This document shows, piece after piece, positions 13,247-14,869 of a DNA stretch of 14,869 bases. The DNA is from Thermomicrobiaceae bacterium. GTDB taxonomy: Bacteria; Chloroflexota; Chloroflexia; Thermomicrobiales; Thermomicrobiaceae. The notes below the pieces were generated by a model. The model ran no database searches and was not told the DNA's origin. It was given only the letters and a program-made list of their open reading frames with translations. The first letter of the stretch is position 1. Every line of letters starts with the position of its first letter. The position numbers and the translations under genes were made by a program. The DNA is taken from NCBI GenBank assembly GCA_007124395.1, contig SLFF01000167.1, positions 1-14,869 of the forward strand, written 5' to 3'.

Positions 13247-14482
13247 TCAGAACTGCGCAATGATTGCCCCGCCCGCTGCAGTCAGAATCACCACCAGCCA
13301 GGGTGGCAACTTCCAGAACGCCAGCAACGCAAAGGCAACCAGTGCCAGTGCGAAATCGAGCGGGCGCAGAATCGCGCTGGTGAAGACAGGATCGTAGAGC
13401 GCGGCCAGCAGAAGGCCGACCACCGCGGCATTGATCCCTTTCAGGGCGGTCTGGAATCCGACCCGGGTACGCAGTTGATCCCAGAATGGCAGCGCCCCGA
13501 ATACGAGCAGGAACGACGGGACGAAGATCGCCACCAGGGCGATCGTTCCGCCAATCCATCCTGCCGGTGACATCGTGGAGACCGCACCCAGATAGGCCGC
13601 AAACGTAAAGAGTGGTCCGGGCACTGCCTGAGCCGCACCGTATCCGGCCACGAAGTCATCTGGATGCACCCAGCCCGTCGGAACCACTTCCGACTGGATC
13701 AGCGGGAGCACCACGTGCCCACCACCGAAGACCAGCGATCCGGTCCGGTAGAAGCTGTCAACCAGATCGAACGTGTAGCTATCCACTACCAGCCTGGCCA
13801 GCGGTAATCCACCAAGCAACAACAGGAATACGACGATACTGCCGATGGCGAACGTCCGGCTGATCGGCACCCTCAACGCGGTAATGGTTCCCAGTTCGCT
13901 GCGAGCCAGAAAGAGCCAGCCAATCAGACCACCGAGCACGATCACGCCGACCTGCATGCCGACTATAGGCCAGGCGAGCACGAGAATCGCCGCCGCGACC
14001 GCGATGCTGGCCCGTTCCCGATCCGGGCACAGATTGGTCGCCATTCCCCAGAGCGCCTGAGCAACCACGGCAACCGCCACGATCTTCAATCCATTCAGCC
14101 ATCCAGAATCGGCAATATCGCCCCAGGCCGATACGCCATAGGCAAAGAGGATCAAGATGATCGCCGATGGCAGGGTGAACCCAAGCCAGGCGCCCAGCGC
14201 TCCCCTGATGCCTGCCCGCGTGAGCCCAATCGCGATGCCAACCTGACTGCTGGCTGGCCCGGGTAGAAACTGACACAGCGCCACGATATCGGCGTAGGTC
14301 TGCTCGTCGAACCACTTCCTGCGCTCGACGAACTCCTCGCGGAAATACCCGAGGTGCGCCACCGGCCCACCGAATGAGGCAAATCCCAGCCGGGTAAAGA
14401 TCGAGAGCACCTGCAGTGCCGATCCGCGTCCATCGAGTTTAGGCTCCGGCTGATCCTGTTCTTTCTCGGGTGCGTCGGACAT
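13247..14482 (-). CDS. chrA: Chromate efflux transporter family protein (ChrA, two-domain)
   Basis: This 411-residue membrane protein of the CHR family is in the long, duplicated form. Each half begins with its signature. The first is FTRLGFASFGGPVAHLG (29-45), with QFLPGPASSQVGIAIG (71-86). The second is FYRTGSLVFGGGHVVLPL (244-261), with GYGAAQAVPGPLFTFAAYLG (280-299). About five to six hydrophobic segments follow in each half, and the N-terminal 20 residues are acidic and cytoplasmic. CHR proteins export chromate, sometimes sulfate-related anions, by proton-driven antiport; many family members have no proven chromate role. The ATG at 14482 has GGGAG 7 bases upstream; the longer frame to 14542 lacks a ribosome site. 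No chrB regulator is in the window. It is divergent from the PIG-L gene over a 191-base shared control region. Confidence 0.92.
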   Translation of the reverse strand: MSDAPEKEQDQPEPKLDGRGSALQVLSIFTRLGFASFGGPVAHLGYFREEFVERRKWFDEQTYADIVALCQFLPGPASSQVGIAIGLTRAGIRGALGAWLGFTLPSAIILILFAYGVSAWGDIADSGWLNGLKIVAVAVVAQALWGMATNLCPDRERASIAVAAAILVLAWPIVGMQVGVIVLGGLIGWLFLARSELGTITALRVPISRTFAIGSIVVFLLLLGGLPLARLVVDSYTFDLVDSFYRTGSLVFGGGHVVLPLIQSEVVPTGWVHPDDFVAGYGAAQAVPGPLFTFAAYLGAVSTMSPAGWIGGTIALVAIFVPSFLLVFGALPFWDQLRTRVGFQTALKGINAAVVGLLLAALYDPVFTSAILRPLDFALALVAFALLAFWKLPPWLVVILTAAGGAIIAQF

Positions 14483-14547
14483 CCACCTGCTCCCAACCTC
14501 GCAAACATCATCCGAACGGCTGCCGCGCTCCACAACCGGCACCGGGA

Positions 14548-14576
14548 AATGTCGCGCAATCCGGGCAGAACGTCAA
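14548..14576 (-). promoter_or_regulatory. Candidate promoter of chrA
   Basis: On the minus strand TTGACG (14576-14571) is followed by 17 bases and GACATT (14553-14548), with 5/6 and 3/6 matches. The predicted leader is about 60 bases. The weak -10 keeps confidence low. Confidence 0.3.
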
Positions 14577-14591
14577 TCAGATCTATCGGGA

Positions 14592-14601
14592 TGACATGTC
14601 A
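14592..14601. promoter_or_regulatory. Perfect palindrome in the chrA/PIG-L control region
   Basis: TGACATGTCA is a perfect 10-bp palindrome, flanked by CGGG (14587-14590) and CCCG (14605-14608) arms that extend the dyad imperfectly. It lies about 16 bases upstream of the chrA -35 candidate, a usual place for a regulator site. A random 10-bp palindrome is not rare, so this is suggestive only. Confidence 0.35.
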
Positions 14602-14673
14602 ACACCCGGCTGTCGCCGGATGCGGTACCATTCCACGCCGGAGTAGCGGTCTGACTTGAACGGATGAGCCAGC

Positions 14674-14869
14674 GTGGAACGAGTACCGTCACTTGAGAAT
14701 CCAGAACGCATTCTGATCGTCGGCGCGCATCCGGATGATCCCGACGCATTCTGTGGCGGGTCCGTTGCCGCATGGACCGATAGCGGCGCCGAAGTCTGGT
14801 ATGTGGTGGTCACGTCGGGAGACAAAGGGATTCCGGATACCGAGACCGATCTGGAAACATTCACCGAGA
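14674..14869 (+). CDS. PIG-L/LmbE-family deacetylase, N-terminal part
   Basis: The first 65 residues are visible and the gene runs off the window. After a short lead comes ILIVGAHPDDPDAFCGG (13-29), the AHPDD zinc motif of N-acetylglucosaminyl deacetylases (MshB, BshB, LmbE). By family, His19 and Asp22 bind zinc and Asp21 is the general base. The usual Glu two positions after the motif is Asp24 here. The strand VWYVVVTSGDKG (41-52) fits the next family element. The frame is closed by a stop at 14665, so GTG 14674 is the first usable start; its ribosome site (GGATGA) is weak. Substrate is unknown: thiol-sugar, glycolipid or antibiotic intermediates are all possible. Confidence 0.85.
   Translation, partial: MERVPSLENPERILIVGAHPDDPDAFCGGSVAAWTDSGAEVWYVVVTSGDKGIPDTETDLETFTE

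Noticed and set aside
1..14869. CRISPR array, insertion sequence, integrase or attachment sites
   Set aside because: No regularly spaced direct repeats, transposase or integrase motifs, or terminal inverted repeats around gene blocks were seen.

Overview
The window reads as an ordinary chromosomal stretch of a moderately high-GC bacterium. Small metabolic, transport and stress genes are packed in short strand-consistent runs, with no mobile element, tRNA, rRNA or CRISPR array. The gene set would fit Chloroflexota (Thermomicrobiales-like) or a related terrestrial or marine lineage: LDH2-type dehydrogenase, MetY, an Acg-type flavoprotein, a hydroxyacid-oxoacid transhydrogenase, tandem Usp, ChrA and PIG-L deacetylase. 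That placement is an impression from protein style, not a proof.

Layout. (1) Positions 2-589 (+) are the 3' part of a MidA/NDUFAF7-type methyltransferase. (2) Positions 590-955 carry no gene but hold a promoter-like element (638-666), a strongly structured segment ending in a terminator-like hairpin (719-831), and a separate perfect 15-bp hairpin (864-902). They precede a small redoxin-like gene (956-1411, +). (3) A minus-strand run 4396-1423 holds an LDH2-family malate/lactate-type dehydrogenase, the PLP enzyme MetY and a small CoA-binding protein. MetY supplies homocysteine by direct sulfhydrylation. (4) A divergent tandem universal stress protein (4632-5504, +) has a strong ribosome binding site and a clear intrinsic terminator. 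(5) A minus-strand run from 14482 down to 5746 holds a ChrA-type transporter, a cupin with a good promoter, an MFS carboxylate-type transporter coupled to a 992-residue SF2 helicase, an Acg-family FMN protein and a hydroxyacid-oxoacid transhydrogenase. Several of these have their own candidate promoters. (6) A divergent PIG-L/LmbE-type deacetylase begins at 14674 (+) and runs off the window.

Functional picture. The identifiable metabolism concerns 2-hydroxy/2-oxo acids (LDH2-type dehydrogenase, transhydrogenase, a possible monocarboxylate transporter), sulfur amino-acid synthesis (MetY) and stress or redox handling (redoxin, Usp, Acg-like, ChrA). The two least ordinary elements are the structured RNA region before the redoxin gene, where an apical loop is perfectly complementary to the bases abutting the terminator, and the helicase, which has a glycine-rich hydrophobic hairpin and an unrecognised C-terminal domain after its helicase core.
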